Shown here piece after piece: positions 1 to 6,654 of a stretch of DNA of 9,184 bases; the stretch's first letter is position 1; each line of letters starts with the position of its first letter. The DNA lies in contig JAGQQP010000126.1 in NCBI GenBank assembly GCA_020426085.1, forward strand, positions 1 through 9,184, given 5' to 3'. The stretch is from Planctomycetaceae bacterium (GTDB lineage: Bacteria > Planctomycetota > Planctomycetia > Planctomycetales > Planctomycetaceae). A program made the translations under genes and the position numbers. The notes beneath the pieces were generated by a model, which saw nothing but the letters and a program-made list of their open reading frames with translations, did not search any database and was not told the DNA's origin.

Positions 1-133
1 AACATAAAGTAGTTTTTAAACCGATCATACTCAAAAGACGGCCCTGTTGTACTCATGTTTAAACAGTAATGGTCGGCAGTGTCAGAATTGGTTTCTTCAG
101 TTCAACTTTACCATTTTTCCTGAATCAAACCAT

Positions 134-181
134 CAAAAAATAAAAAACGCCGCTTTCCCGGGTAAGGGAGAAGCGGCGTTT
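134..181 (-). terminator. Intrinsic terminator of the DUF1559-lipoprotein operon
   Basis: The arms AACGCCGCTT (146-155) and AAGCGGCGTT (171-180) pair perfectly over 10 bp. Four more pairs (TCCC/GGGA) continue the stem after a single bulged base, closing on a GGGTAA loop. Read on the minus strand, the stem is followed by a T-rich tract interrupted by one A (complement of 134-145), the classic form of a rho-independent terminator. It starts about 20 bases after the stop codon of the lipoprotein gene, so it ends that operon. There is no T-tract on the plus-strand side, so it is probably one-directional. Confidence 0.9.
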
Positions 182-202
182 CTAATGTAAGTCACAAAAA
201 GA

Positions 203-658
203 CTAAGGTTTGCTTTTCAGCTCGAAAGTAAAGTTATTTTCCTCACCCGCTTTAACCTGAGCTGTCATCTCACTTTTTTTGGGGTCGGCATATTTAAGAG
301 GAATCAGTGACTTGGGAGTCTGATTGACCGGTTGATTAGGGTCAAACGCCGATGTTTCATAACTCTCAATTGAGACAAGATGATGGCCTACCTGAGCACC
401 ATCACCGCTTGTAATGGTCATTAATTCGAAGGTCCCGTCCTCGTTAATCTTTCCCAAAGCCATTCGTCCGGTTGTCCCCTTATCTTTATCGGGAGTGAAC
501 TGAACGTTGCCTTTCGTCAGAGGCTTGCCATCCATGGTCACGACTCCAGTTACCGGAGCTAATGGAGGGGTGTCATTCGGGCCTCCGCTACAGCCGGGAA
601 GGGAAAAGCAAACTAACACAATCGGAATCAGTTTCTGTAAAGTTGAACGCTCCATCAT
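203..658 (-). CDS. Small lipoprotein with carboxypeptidase-regulatory-like fold
   Basis: This 151-residue protein begins with a lipoprotein signal: a charged start, a hydrophobic run at about residues 10-20, and the lipobox LPGC with the lipidated cysteine at position 23. The mature part opens with a proline-rich linker and then VTGVVTMDGKPL, continuing to a DGTFEL strand and a GHHLVSIE strand. That is the pattern of the small beta-sandwich (transthyretin-like / carboxypeptidase regulatory) lipoproteins common in Planctomycetes. No catalytic residues are apparent, so a binding or structural role in the cell envelope is inferred. The start overlaps the stop of the upstream DUF1559 gene by one base (TAATG), with GGGAG a few bases upstream inside that gene. 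This implies translational coupling and co-expression. A second ATG directly follows the first, so the true start may be one codon later. The family call is solid; the function is unknown. Confidence 0.88.
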   Translation of the reverse strand: MMERSTLQKLIPIVLVCFSLPGCSGGPNDTPPLAPVTGVVTMDGKPLTKGNVQFTPDKDKGTTGRMALGKINEDGTFELMTITSGDGAQVGHHLVSIESYETSAFDPNQPVNQTPKSLIPLKYADPKKSEMTAQVKAGEENNFTFELKSKP

Positions 659-1614
659 TACTCTCCCAGCACTTGACCATCAGCCATACTGCCACGATAG
701 CGCCAGTTGTTGATGTCAATGTTTTCGCTGATAAAACCAACACCACCGTCGGCACTCAGCATATGAACTCCGCCCACGTGTTGCGAACTGAAAGGCAGAA
801 TCGTCCAGTCACTTGCATATGCATTCTTTGGAAAGACCTGGTTTGGTCCGTACCGCATGACTTTGACGGCACCACTGCCTTCCAGGGTGATTCCGCGTAC
901 CCAGGGGCTGCAGCGATTGTCATAGCATGCTCCATTTGATCCCCAACCCACATCAGACATGATCGAAGGTCGAAATTCACCAAAGATAAACGTATTGGAA
1001 GACCCATCGGTGATATCCCGCATCCGGGTATTGCTGTTTGGCCAGAAGATACCTCTCTGATTTGTCGGCAGACTGGTACTGTTTCTGATTCCCACCTGGG
1101 AACCAGTCGAAGCATAACCGCCAACACCCAGATAGTTTGTGATCGCTTTCTTGGTACTGGTATTCCAGCCTCGGTATCCGTGTTCGGAAATAACCATTTC
1201 TCCTGAATAGGAGGGACACAGATAGGTCGGAATAATATTCGCCGCCAGTCCGACATTCGCAGGGTTGGCATAACTCAGTTTAAAATCAAACTGGTTATAG
1301 AGATTCGCCATATCCATGAAAGGCAGAATCATCACCATTGGCCCCATGCTATTGAGCTGTGGGTTATCGGAAGAGCTCGCCGTAAAAGTCCAGCCGATTC
1401 CACCGGGAGGAAAGCAGGAATGTGTTTCATGGTAATTGTGTAATGCCAGCCCGATCTGTTTCAGATTGTTTTTACACGTTGAACGACGGGCGGCTTCGCG
1501 AGCCTGCTGAACTGCAGGCAACAGAAGTGCAATTAAAATTGCGATGATTGCAATCACGACTAATAATTCAATCAGCGTGAAACCACGCCTCTTAGACCGA
1601 GTGCTGTCTATCAT
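658..1614 (-). CDS. DUF1559 prepilin-like protein (H-X9-DG type), operon leader
   Basis: This 318-residue protein has a type IV pilin-like leader: basic residues 6-10, the processing site G11|F12, Glu at mature position 5 (E16), and a hydrophobic helix to about residue 34 that runs into [11 protein letters not shown]. After [16 protein letters not shown] comes the variable DUF1559 body. The C-terminus has the hallmark H-X9-DG motif (H279, D289-G290) followed by GFISENID. Such proteins are expected to be cleaved by a prepilin peptidase and held in or assembled at the membrane. They are a massively expanded planctomycete family of unknown role, often described as pseudopilin-like. The start is supported by AGGAG (complement of 1623-1627) eight bases upstream. 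The stop shares a base with the start of the following lipoprotein gene, so the two form an operon that ends at the terminator at 134-181. A body cysteine pair (CYDNRC) could form a disulphide. Confidence 0.95.
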   Translation of the reverse strand: MIDSTRSKRRGFTLIELLVVIAIIAILIALLLPAVQQAREAARRSTCKNNLKQIGLALHNYHETHSCFPPGGIGWTFTASSSDNPQLNSMGPMVMILPFMDMANLYNQFDFKLSYANPANVGLAANIIPTYLCPSYSGEMVISEHGYRGWNTSTKKAITNYLGVGGYASTGSQVGIRNSTSLPTNQRGIFWPNSNTRMRDITDGSSNTFIFGEFRPSIMSDVGWGSNGACYDNRCSPWVRGITLEGSGAVKVMRYGPNQVFPKNAYASDWTILPFSSQHVGGVHMLSADGGVGFISENIDINNWRYRGSMADGQVLGE

Positions 1615-1627
1615 CCTAAAGACTCCT

Positions 1628-2069
1628 AAGGTGATAACAAAATAAAAATAAATTCAGGCTGCATGCATACCGTGCGCATCACAACTCTGATAACAACTCT
1701 ACGAGATTAAAACTCTGGCGGGAGCAAGGGGATAAAATGATTCAGGAGGCGGATGGGAAGGTTATTTTCATCTATATATACTAGAAGGTGTTCAGACTGA
1801 AAGCAAATCTAAGTCTGCTCAAGTTATTAAACCAGGATTCGGGAGATCTGTTTCGAAACAAAGTTAATTCCCAAAGAAATTATATCCTGTGCTTTATAGA
1901 CCCACTCTGTTGGTAAATATGCGTCAGGATCTTAAGAATTTCGTTTTTTTCTTTAAATTCCTGGTTGAGAAGATCTGATTTGAGGTCAGCCTTTTCTAAA
2001 CAATCAAAAGTATTGTGTAATTCTCTCCGGCATGGTTTCAAGCAACTCAAGCCAGAAAGCTTCATTAAT
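1628..2069. other. Gene-poor region upstream of the DUF1559-lipoprotein operon
   Basis: No convincing gene lies here. The minus strand has an 81-codon open frame (1880-2125), but it would begin inside and read through the terminator of the neighbouring gene, and it resembles nothing I recognise. The region should hold the promoter of the minus-strand operon. An AT-rich TATATA at 1774-1779 could be a -10 box, but I see no matching -35. Two small repeat patterns stand out: a perfect 12-bp palindrome TGTTTCGAAACA (1849-1860), and three copies of AACTCT (1683-1688, 1695-1700, 1711-1716). Neither can be assigned a function from sequence alone. Confidence 0.5.
1849..1860. repeat. Perfect 12-bp palindrome, possible operator
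   Basis: TGTTTCGAAACA equals its own reverse complement over all 12 bases. It lies about 235 bases upstream of the minus-strand DUF1559 start at 1614. Binding by a dimeric regulator is possible but unproven, and a short palindrome like this can occur by chance. Confidence 0.3.
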
Positions 2070-2105
2070 AAAAAAAGCCCGTCAACCTGACAGAGGTTAA
2101 CGGGC
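2070..2105 (-). terminator. Intrinsic terminator of the second DUF1559 gene
   Basis: The arms GCCCGTCAACCT (2077-2088) and AGGTTAACGGGC (2094-2105) form a 12-bp stem with one non-Watson-Crick position, which is a G-T pair in the minus-strand RNA. The loop is five bases. Read on the minus strand, the stem is followed by an uninterrupted run of T (complement of 2071-2076 and adjoining bases). It sits about 95 bases after the stop codon of the DUF1559 gene at 2198-3076, leaving a moderately long 3' untranslated stretch. Confidence 0.88.
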
Positions 2106-2197
2106 AGAAAGAATTCAATAAGCAATTAGCTTGCAGTTTAACTTTATTGGACCGAAGCTCATCAATTGAGAGTCGCTACAGTGAACTATGTTACGAT

Positions 2198-3076
2198 CTA
2201 GAATTCACCAATAATTTCACCTTCTGAAATGGTTCCCAAGGCAGCCCAGGTACGAACACTCATGTTCTCACTCAGAAACCGTACCGTACCATCGCCTAAT
2301 AAAACATGAGCACCACCAGTATGCATGCTGCTGATGGTCCAGGCATAATTACCGTTGATGATATATTCGGTATCGTTAGTGTAGCGATCTACTCTGGCAA
2401 CAATATGAGCAATTTCTGTACTTGCTGAACCAACCCAGAGTGCTCCATTCGGAGTTCCATTGGTTGTCTTTTCGCCGATATGAATCGTATTAGAGAGCCC
2501 ATCGGTATAATCGCGAATTCTACGTTTTGAGTTTTCGTAGAAAGAAGCAGGGATATCTGCAGTGTCTGCTGCATTTGCTGCACTACGTGTGCCCACATAG
2601 TTCGATTTACCATAACCACTGATCTCGGTATTGATCCCCCCCATAGGATCGGAGGGGCAATTATACACGGTAATCGTCGTTTTCGCTAAAGGTGGATTAC
2701 CAGTGGTCGCCATGGCGGGCACGCCATACCAGCGGACGTTTGTGGAAGTTGCCGTAGTATCAAAAGCACCGGAGGCACTGATCTGATTATATAAATTTGC
2801 CTGATCGAGAAAGGGTAAAATCATAGTCCCGAAACCCAGCAGACTTGATTCAACTCGACCGGGAGGAAATACGCGGTGTGTGTCGTGGTAGTTATGCAAA
2901 GCCAAACCGATTTGCTTCAGATTATTTTTACAGGAACTGCGTCGGGCTGCTTCACGAGCTTGTTGTACCGCGGGCAAGAGTAAGGCGATCAGAATCGCAA
3001 TAATCGCGATCACAACCAATAGCTCAATCAGAGTAAATCCTCTTCTTCTTTTAACCGATCCAGTGAAATTCATCAT
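2198..3076 (-). CDS. DUF1559 prepilin-like protein (H-X9-DG type), single gene
   Basis: This 292-residue protein belongs to the same family as the one at 658-1614. The leader has basic residues 9-12, cleavage site G13|F14 and E18 at mature position 5, then a hydrophobic helix and the [24 protein letters not shown] block. The C-terminal H-X9-DG motif is at H252 and D262-G263, followed by RFLSENM. Processing by a prepilin peptidase and envelope location are expected from the family; the role is unknown. The body is shorter and quite different from its neighbour, with FPPGRVES and NCPSDP segments. AGGAG (complement of 3081-3085) lies four bases before the first ATG and seven before the immediately following second ATG. 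The second (3073) may therefore be the real start, which would remove one residue. Unlike its neighbour it has no coupled lipoprotein and ends at its own terminator (2070-2105). Confidence 0.94.
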   Translation of the reverse strand: MMNFTGSVKRRRGFTLIELLVVIAIIAILIALLLPAVQQAREAARRSSCKNNLKQIGLALHNYHDTHRVFPPGRVESSLLGFGTMILPFLDQANLYNQISASGAFDTTATSTNVRWYGVPAMATTGNPPLAKTTITVYNCPSDPMGGINTEISGYGKSNYVGTRSAANAADTADIPASFYENSKRRIRDYTDGLSNTIHIGEKTTNGTPNGALWVGSASTEIAHIVARVDRYTNDTEYIINGNYAWTISSMHTGGAHVLLGDGTVRFLSENMSVRTWAALGTISEGEIIGEF

Positions 3077-3367
3077 TCTGCTCCTGATACAAAAGTACGG
3101 GTAGAGGAACTCAAGCCCGCTCGAGCAGCCGGCGGCGAAGATATTCCCATAAAAATATCCTGAATTCTAAACGCATGTGTTTATAATGTAAAATTAATTA
3201 CCACAACTAATTAAATTTTACTTATTTTTGAACAGCCAAAACTTATCTACAGTAATAGCAGGTATTTACTTAAATTCGAGTAGGAGTCAAATCGCTCAGA
3301 ACGCGTTAAAAGAAACCTTAATACAGTTACACAATACATTTAAGATTAGGCATATGTTTGCCATTTC
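3077..3367. other. AT-rich intergenic region
   Basis: About 290 bases between the second DUF1559 gene and the end of the alpha/beta hydrolase gene. It must contain the promoter and leader of the minus-strand DUF1559 gene; the segment at about 3170-3260 is very AT-rich, but no -35/-10 pair is good enough to call. No stem with a T-tract is visible after the hydrolase stop codon, so how that upstream transcript ends is unclear. I see no small ORF or RNA gene. Confidence 0.4.
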
Positions 3368-4531
3368 TTAATTTGATTGCGATTGATTCGGCATGAGCCA
3401 GTATTCAAAGAACTGATACATCTGCTCATTGGACTGAGGATTCGGGGCGTGCTTTTCGCGGTTGGTCATCGCCACGCGGTTTTCGTAACCCAGGAAACGA
3501 TTCACGGCGATTGTGTGGTTCAAAGCCCGCCACTGTTTTGGCTGATCTTCAGAACCACCCGATACCAGAAAGGGGCGGGGGGCCATCAAAGCATGTAGTT
3601 CGTGGAGATCGTGTCCCTCTTTGATGAGCTCTTTATATAAACCAGTGCGGGGATTCTCTTTGGTCGGCAAACCGCGTTTGCGAAAATCAGGCCCTTCATA
3701 GCCTAGATACCAGGGTTCCCAGTAATTGACACTGGGACGGCTTTCGTCAAACACGATTCCTCCATCCGACCAGGCGGCACACGCAAATTTGTCGTACAGA
3801 CAGGAAGCGAACATCGCCCATTTACCACCATAGGAATGACCGACAATTCCAATCCGGTCAGGATCGACTTCTTTTCGATTTGCCAGTATATGAAAGGCAT
3901 TCGCTGCGCCATACGCCAATGCAGAGAGTGGCTGAATTACAGCCTGTTCCCGATTGGGGTAATAGAGTGAGTAATCATGGCCGACAGAAAATGTCACGAA
4001 TCCCCGTTTTGCCAGTTGTAGCGCAAAGTCACGATTCTCTCCCTTCAGGCCGACTCCTGTCTCCGGTTCATAATAGACAACCAGAACAGCAGGCCTGCTG
4101 TGATCCGGTTTTGCTCCTGGGGGAATTAACAGATAACCGGTATTAGGATGTCCCGGCGCAATATCAAAACGGACCGTGTATTGAGTGAGTCCTTCCCGTT
4201 CTTCCTGTTTCAGGTACTCCACTTTGGGATGTTCATTGACCGGAGGCCAGGCGCCCATTTTCTGATGCCAGGTCTTCAGAATTTCCTGTCGGCGTGCCTG
4301 CCAGTCTTCTCGTGTCTTCACGGGACGACCATCATAGAATTTCAATGGGCTTTGATAATTGCCCAGATCACCTTTGAAATCTTCCGTGGGTGTGAAGTAG
4401 GGTGCAATCTGCTTCCAGAGTTTCTGTGCTTTTTCCGAATCGGGGCTCTTTGATTTCTCACCCGCGTCAGAGCAGGGGATACAAACCAACAAAAACATGC
4501 ACACGATTCCACAGTAACTCACAGATTTCAT
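3368..4531 (-). CDS. Exported alpha/beta hydrolase, probable esterase
   Basis: The open frame extends to a GTG at 4546, but the ATG at 4531 is the better start. It puts GGAG at a normal distance upstream and begins directly with an MKS signal peptide. This gives 387 residues with a hydrophobic segment to about residue 20. Numbered from that ATG, the nucleophile motif is GHSYGG with Ser233, the acid is probably Asp329 or Glu328 in SGGSEDQP, and the base is His361 in REKHAPN. These are in the right order and spacing for an alpha/beta hydrolase triad. The Lys following the nucleophile elbow (GGKW) and the APRPFLVSGG strand recall the acetyl-xylan-esterase, dienelactone-hydrolase and glucuronoyl-esterase (CE15) groups. 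The substrate may be an ester on a polysaccharide, but this is inferred. No terminator is visible downstream. The HEAT-repeat gene lies about 115 bases upstream on the same strand, so co-transcription is possible but not shown. Confidence 0.85.
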   Translation of the reverse strand: MKSVSYCGIVCMFLLVCIPCSDAGEKSKSPDSEKAQKLWKQIAPYFTPTEDFKGDLGNYQSPLKFYDGRPVKTREDWQARRQEILKTWHQKMGAWPPVNEHPKVEYLKQEEREGLTQYTVRFDIAPGHPNTGYLLIPPGAKPDHSRPAVLVVYYEPETGVGLKGENRDFALQLAKRGFVTFSVGHDYSLYYPNREQAVIQPLSALAYGAANAFHILANRKEVDPDRIGIVGHSYGGKWAMFASCLYDKFACAAWSDGGIVFDESRPSVNYWEPWYLGYEGPDFRKRGLPTKENPRTGLYKELIKEGHDLHELHALMAPRPFLVSGGSEDQPKQWRALNHTIAVNRFLGYENRVAMTNREKHAPNPQSNEQMYQFFEYWLMPNQSQSN

Positions 4532-4647
4532 CTCTCGATACTCCACTGAAGCATGTCTATTGGGCGATTTATTAATAGATCAAAAACTCACAGACATATC
4601 TTAACCTGACAAAACAGCAAAAGAAACCACTCCCGTCACGAACTGGA

Positions 4648-5526
4648 TTACTTTTGAAAAGTGCCGTTATCTCCATCCTGAAGTTTGTGATGCGACCGAA
4701 TCATTTCGATTGATTCGGCTGCAATCGAGGAAACGGTACCAATTCCGGGACAGACCTCAAAGTCACTTTCAACCAGCAAGGCCAGCTTCTCCAATGCCCG
4801 TTTTTCGTTGAGATACCCTAAAGAATAAGCAGCATCGCCGCGCACTCCTGCAGAATTGTCAGTCAGCAAACTGAATAACACGTTTACTCCATGTCGATAA
4901 TCTTTTGTCCGCCGATCCAGGTAATCCAGCGAATGACTCAGACCCTCCGCCGCAATCCCCCGACAACTGTCTGCTTCCCGGTGGTCCCAGTCAGTGACAA
5001 CTTCAGCCGAGGGACCATTCAATGCAATCTCACAGAATCGCTCTGTCAAAATCCGGGCAGCATCTACACTCAGTTTATCAATCCATTTGAGTGCATATAA
5101 AACATGGTAATGAATTCTGATTTCAGAATGCTTCGACAGTAACTTCAGTAATTTTTTGAGAACCTGATCTCCTCCAATCGAGCCGATTGCACTTCCACAG
5201 AGTCCTGGTAAAGAGGAATCCCGGGAATACAATCCCTGAAATAGAATCGGCAGGGACTTTACAACTTCAAATTCTCCAAAAATGCACACAGCAACCTGCT
5301 GACTTTCAGAATCGAGCTGATTAAATCGATCGAGTACATGTTTGATAGACTCAATCTGCAACTTACGAAAAACGCGTTCTGCTTTTACGAAATTGATGCC
5401 CGACTCTGTCTGTTGAGGGATCTTCTCTGCAAAAAACGTTTTCAATAACTGGCGATCGTTGAGTGAACTCATATCAGCTAACGTTTTTAAAACGGATGAA
5501 ACAGGCCCCGGTCTAATCTTAGACAT
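4648..5526 (-). CDS. HEAT-repeat protein of unknown function
   Basis: This 292-residue soluble protein has no signal peptide or membrane segment, so it is probably cytoplasmic. From about residue 75 to 275 it consists of paired helices of the HEAT/PBS-lyase type. The clearest units are around residues 75-105, 107-150, 186-225 and 228-275, for example VRGDAAYSLGYLNEKRALEKL, where the R-x-x-A-x-x-x-L-G pattern is plain. The N-terminal 70 residues are helical but not clearly repeat-like. Such scaffolds bind other proteins and have no catalytic function of their own; the partner is unknown. There is no good Shine-Dalgarno sequence before the ATG at 5526 or before the in-frame Met19, so the exact start is uncertain. 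It is divergent from the hydrolase gene at 5658, with 131 bases between them. Confidence 0.8.
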   Translation of the reverse strand: MSKIRPGPVSSVLKTLADMSSLNDRQLLKTFFAEKIPQQTESGINFVKAERVFRKLQIESIKHVLDRFNQLDSESQQVAVCIFGEFEVVKSLPILFQGLYSRDSSLPGLCGSAIGSIGGDQVLKKLLKLLSKHSEIRIHYHVLYALKWIDKLSVDAARILTERFCEIALNGPSAEVVTDWDHREADSCRGIAAEGLSHSLDYLDRRTKDYRHGVNVLFSLLTDNSAGVRGDAAYSLGYLNEKRALEKLALLVESDFEVCPGIGTVSSIAAESIEMIRSHHKLQDGDNGTFQK

Positions 5527-5575
5527 GCCGTTCGCAAATTAATCCGGTCGGCATACACATTCACTTTGATTCCGA

Positions 5576-5581
5576 TATAAT
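5576..5581 (+). promoter_or_regulatory. Possible -10 box for the hydrolase gene at 5658
   Basis: A consensus TATAAT lies about 77 bases before the start codon, in the divergent intergenic space. At 16-18 bp upstream the sequence (around 5552-5559) does not resemble TTGACA, and there is no extended -10 TG. The call therefore rests on one hexamer only. It would give a leader of roughly 70 bases. Confidence 0.35.
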
Positions 5582-5657
5582 AGAGTTCGATTGGTTTCAT
5601 GAGAAACAAATTTGAATCATTTTATCACATTTCACTATATGCAAAGGATACAACAAC

Positions 5658-6572
5658 ATGCTGCGACTCCTGTTTTCCTTACTGCTGACAGTCTCATTTG
5701 CCTCTTCTGCGATATTCGCAGCCGACAAACCAAAGAACCCTCCGCCAACCCAGGCAGATGTCTCTTACGGTCCTTCCAAGATGAACAAGCTCGATTTCTG
5801 GCAGGCAGAAGGAGACGGTCCACGCCCGCTTTTGGTTTACATTCATGGTGGTGGCTGGATTGGCGGCGATAAAGACCGGATTCGAAACATTCAGCCTTTT
5901 CTTGACAAAGGGATTTCCTTTGCTTCGATCAATTACCGCTTAACGGGTGAAGCGTCGCTTCCCGCTCCCGTGCATGATGCCGCTCGCGCCATTCAGTTCA
6001 TTCGTTCCAAAGCCGGTGAATGGAACATTGATAAAGAACGGATCGCTTTAACCGGCGGCAGTGCCGGCGCCTGCACATCCATGTGGCTTTTATATCATGA
6101 CGATATGGCTGATCCCCAATCCAAAGATCCCGTCCTGCGGGAATCGACCCGTGTGACAGCAGCAGCCGTAGGAGGTGGGCAGACTTCGATTGATCCGAAA
6201 GTCATCGAACCCTGGCTGGGCCCCAACGTCCTCAAACATGCGATGATCTATAAATCGGTTGGCGGAAAAAGCATGGAAGAGGTGATGAAGAACTATGAGC
6301 AGCACGAAGCACTCTATAAAGAGTTCTCACCTTACAATCACCTGACTGCAGATGATCCTCCACTCTTGATGACATACGGCAATAACATGAAGCTGCCTTC
6401 AGAAAACGCAGGTCATGGAATCCACCATCCCGTGTATGGCGTCAAAATGAAAGAGAAAGCGGACAAAGTGGGAACCGAGTGTCACCTGTTGATTCCCGGA
6501 GTCTCCAAGTCTAAAAAATATGCGACTTCAGATGAGTTTCTGATGGACAAGCTTTTGAATAAAGATTCCTGA
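5658..6572 (+). CDS. Exported alpha/beta hydrolase with non-canonical triad
   Basis: This 304-residue protein starts with a Sec signal peptide (hydrophobic residues 2-20, likely cleavage near A21/A22). The start has AAGGA nine bases upstream. The fold is that of the HSL/BD-FAE esterase group: oxyanion motif HGGGW at 63-67, INYRL strand at 91-95, DAARAIQFIR helix, and nucleophile elbow GGSAG with Ser135. Past this point it departs from the norm. The strand that usually ends in HGxxD reads TYGNNMKLP (239-247), and the usual C-terminal PGxGHG is replaced by PGVSKS (280-285), so neither the expected Asp nor His is in place. A short segment GHGIHHP (252-258) instead carries three histidines. It could be a planctomycete subfamily with a relocated triad, or a non-enzymatic relative. 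If active, carboxylester cleavage outside the cytoplasm is the likely reaction. A strong terminator follows 24 bases after the stop. Confidence 0.87.
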   Translation: MLRLLFSLLLTVSFASSAIFAADKPKNPPPTQADVSYGPSKMNKLDFWQAEGDGPRPLLVYIHGGGWIGGDKDRIRNIQPFLDKGISFASINYRLTGEASLPAPVHDAARAIQFIRSKAGEWNIDKERIALTGGSAGACTSMWLLYHDDMADPQSKDPVLRESTRVTAAAVGGGQTSIDPKVIEPWLGPNVLKHAMIYKSVGGKSMEEVMKNYEQHEALYKEFSPYNHLTADDPPLLMTYGNNMKLPSENAGHGIHHPVYGVKMKEKADKVGTECHLLIPGVSKSKKYATSDEFLMDKLLNKDS

Positions 6573-6596
6573 GCCTGGCCCTCAATACAACCCAGA

Positions 6597-6637
6597 ACAC
6601 AGAGACGAAGCTACTGATTTCGTCTCTGTGTTTTTTT
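6597..6637 (+). terminator. Intrinsic terminator after the hydrolase gene
   Basis: ACACAGAGACGAA (6597-6609) pairs with TTCGTCTCTGTGT (6619-6631), a perfect 13-bp stem with a nine-base loop, followed by a run of seven T (6631-6637). It lies between two convergent genes. The minus-strand side has no T-tract after the stem, so it should mainly end the plus-strand transcript. The stop of the convergent gene is only about 18 bases away. Confidence 0.92.
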
Positions 6638-6654
6638 ATTTACTGCAAGCGTTC

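Noticed and set aside
1..133. Possible 3' end of a further gene at the left edge
   Set aside because: The stretch is short, and no frame reads as recognisable protein. No repeat or RNA signature is visible either.
756..1271. 171-codon minus-strand frame within the DUF1559 gene
   Set aside because: It lies in another frame wholly inside a well-supported DUF1559 gene, and the translation has no coherent pattern. Shadow frame.
1744..1801. Plus-strand AGGAGG followed by an ATG and a 15-codon frame
   Set aside because: The spacing from the Shine-Dalgarno-like sequence to the ATG is only three bases, the product is very short, and it lies in the antisense leader region of the DUF1559 operon. No other support.
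1880..2125. 81-codon minus-strand open frame between the two DUF1559 genes
   Set aside because: It begins upstream of and reads through the intrinsic terminator at 2070-2105, has no Shine-Dalgarno sequence I trust, and its protein matches no pattern I know. An internal start at 2065 would fall right after the T-tract. Probably chance.
4544..4546. GTG as the start of the alpha/beta hydrolase at 3368-4531
   Set aside because: Using it would put the GGAG that best serves as the Shine-Dalgarno sequence inside the coding region and add MEYRE ahead of a normal signal peptide. ATG 4531 is better.
5599..5690. Possible 29-codon leader peptide overlapping the hydrolase start
   Set aside because: There is no ribosome binding site before ATG 5599 and no attenuation-type codon run or alternative hairpins, so I do not call a leader peptide.
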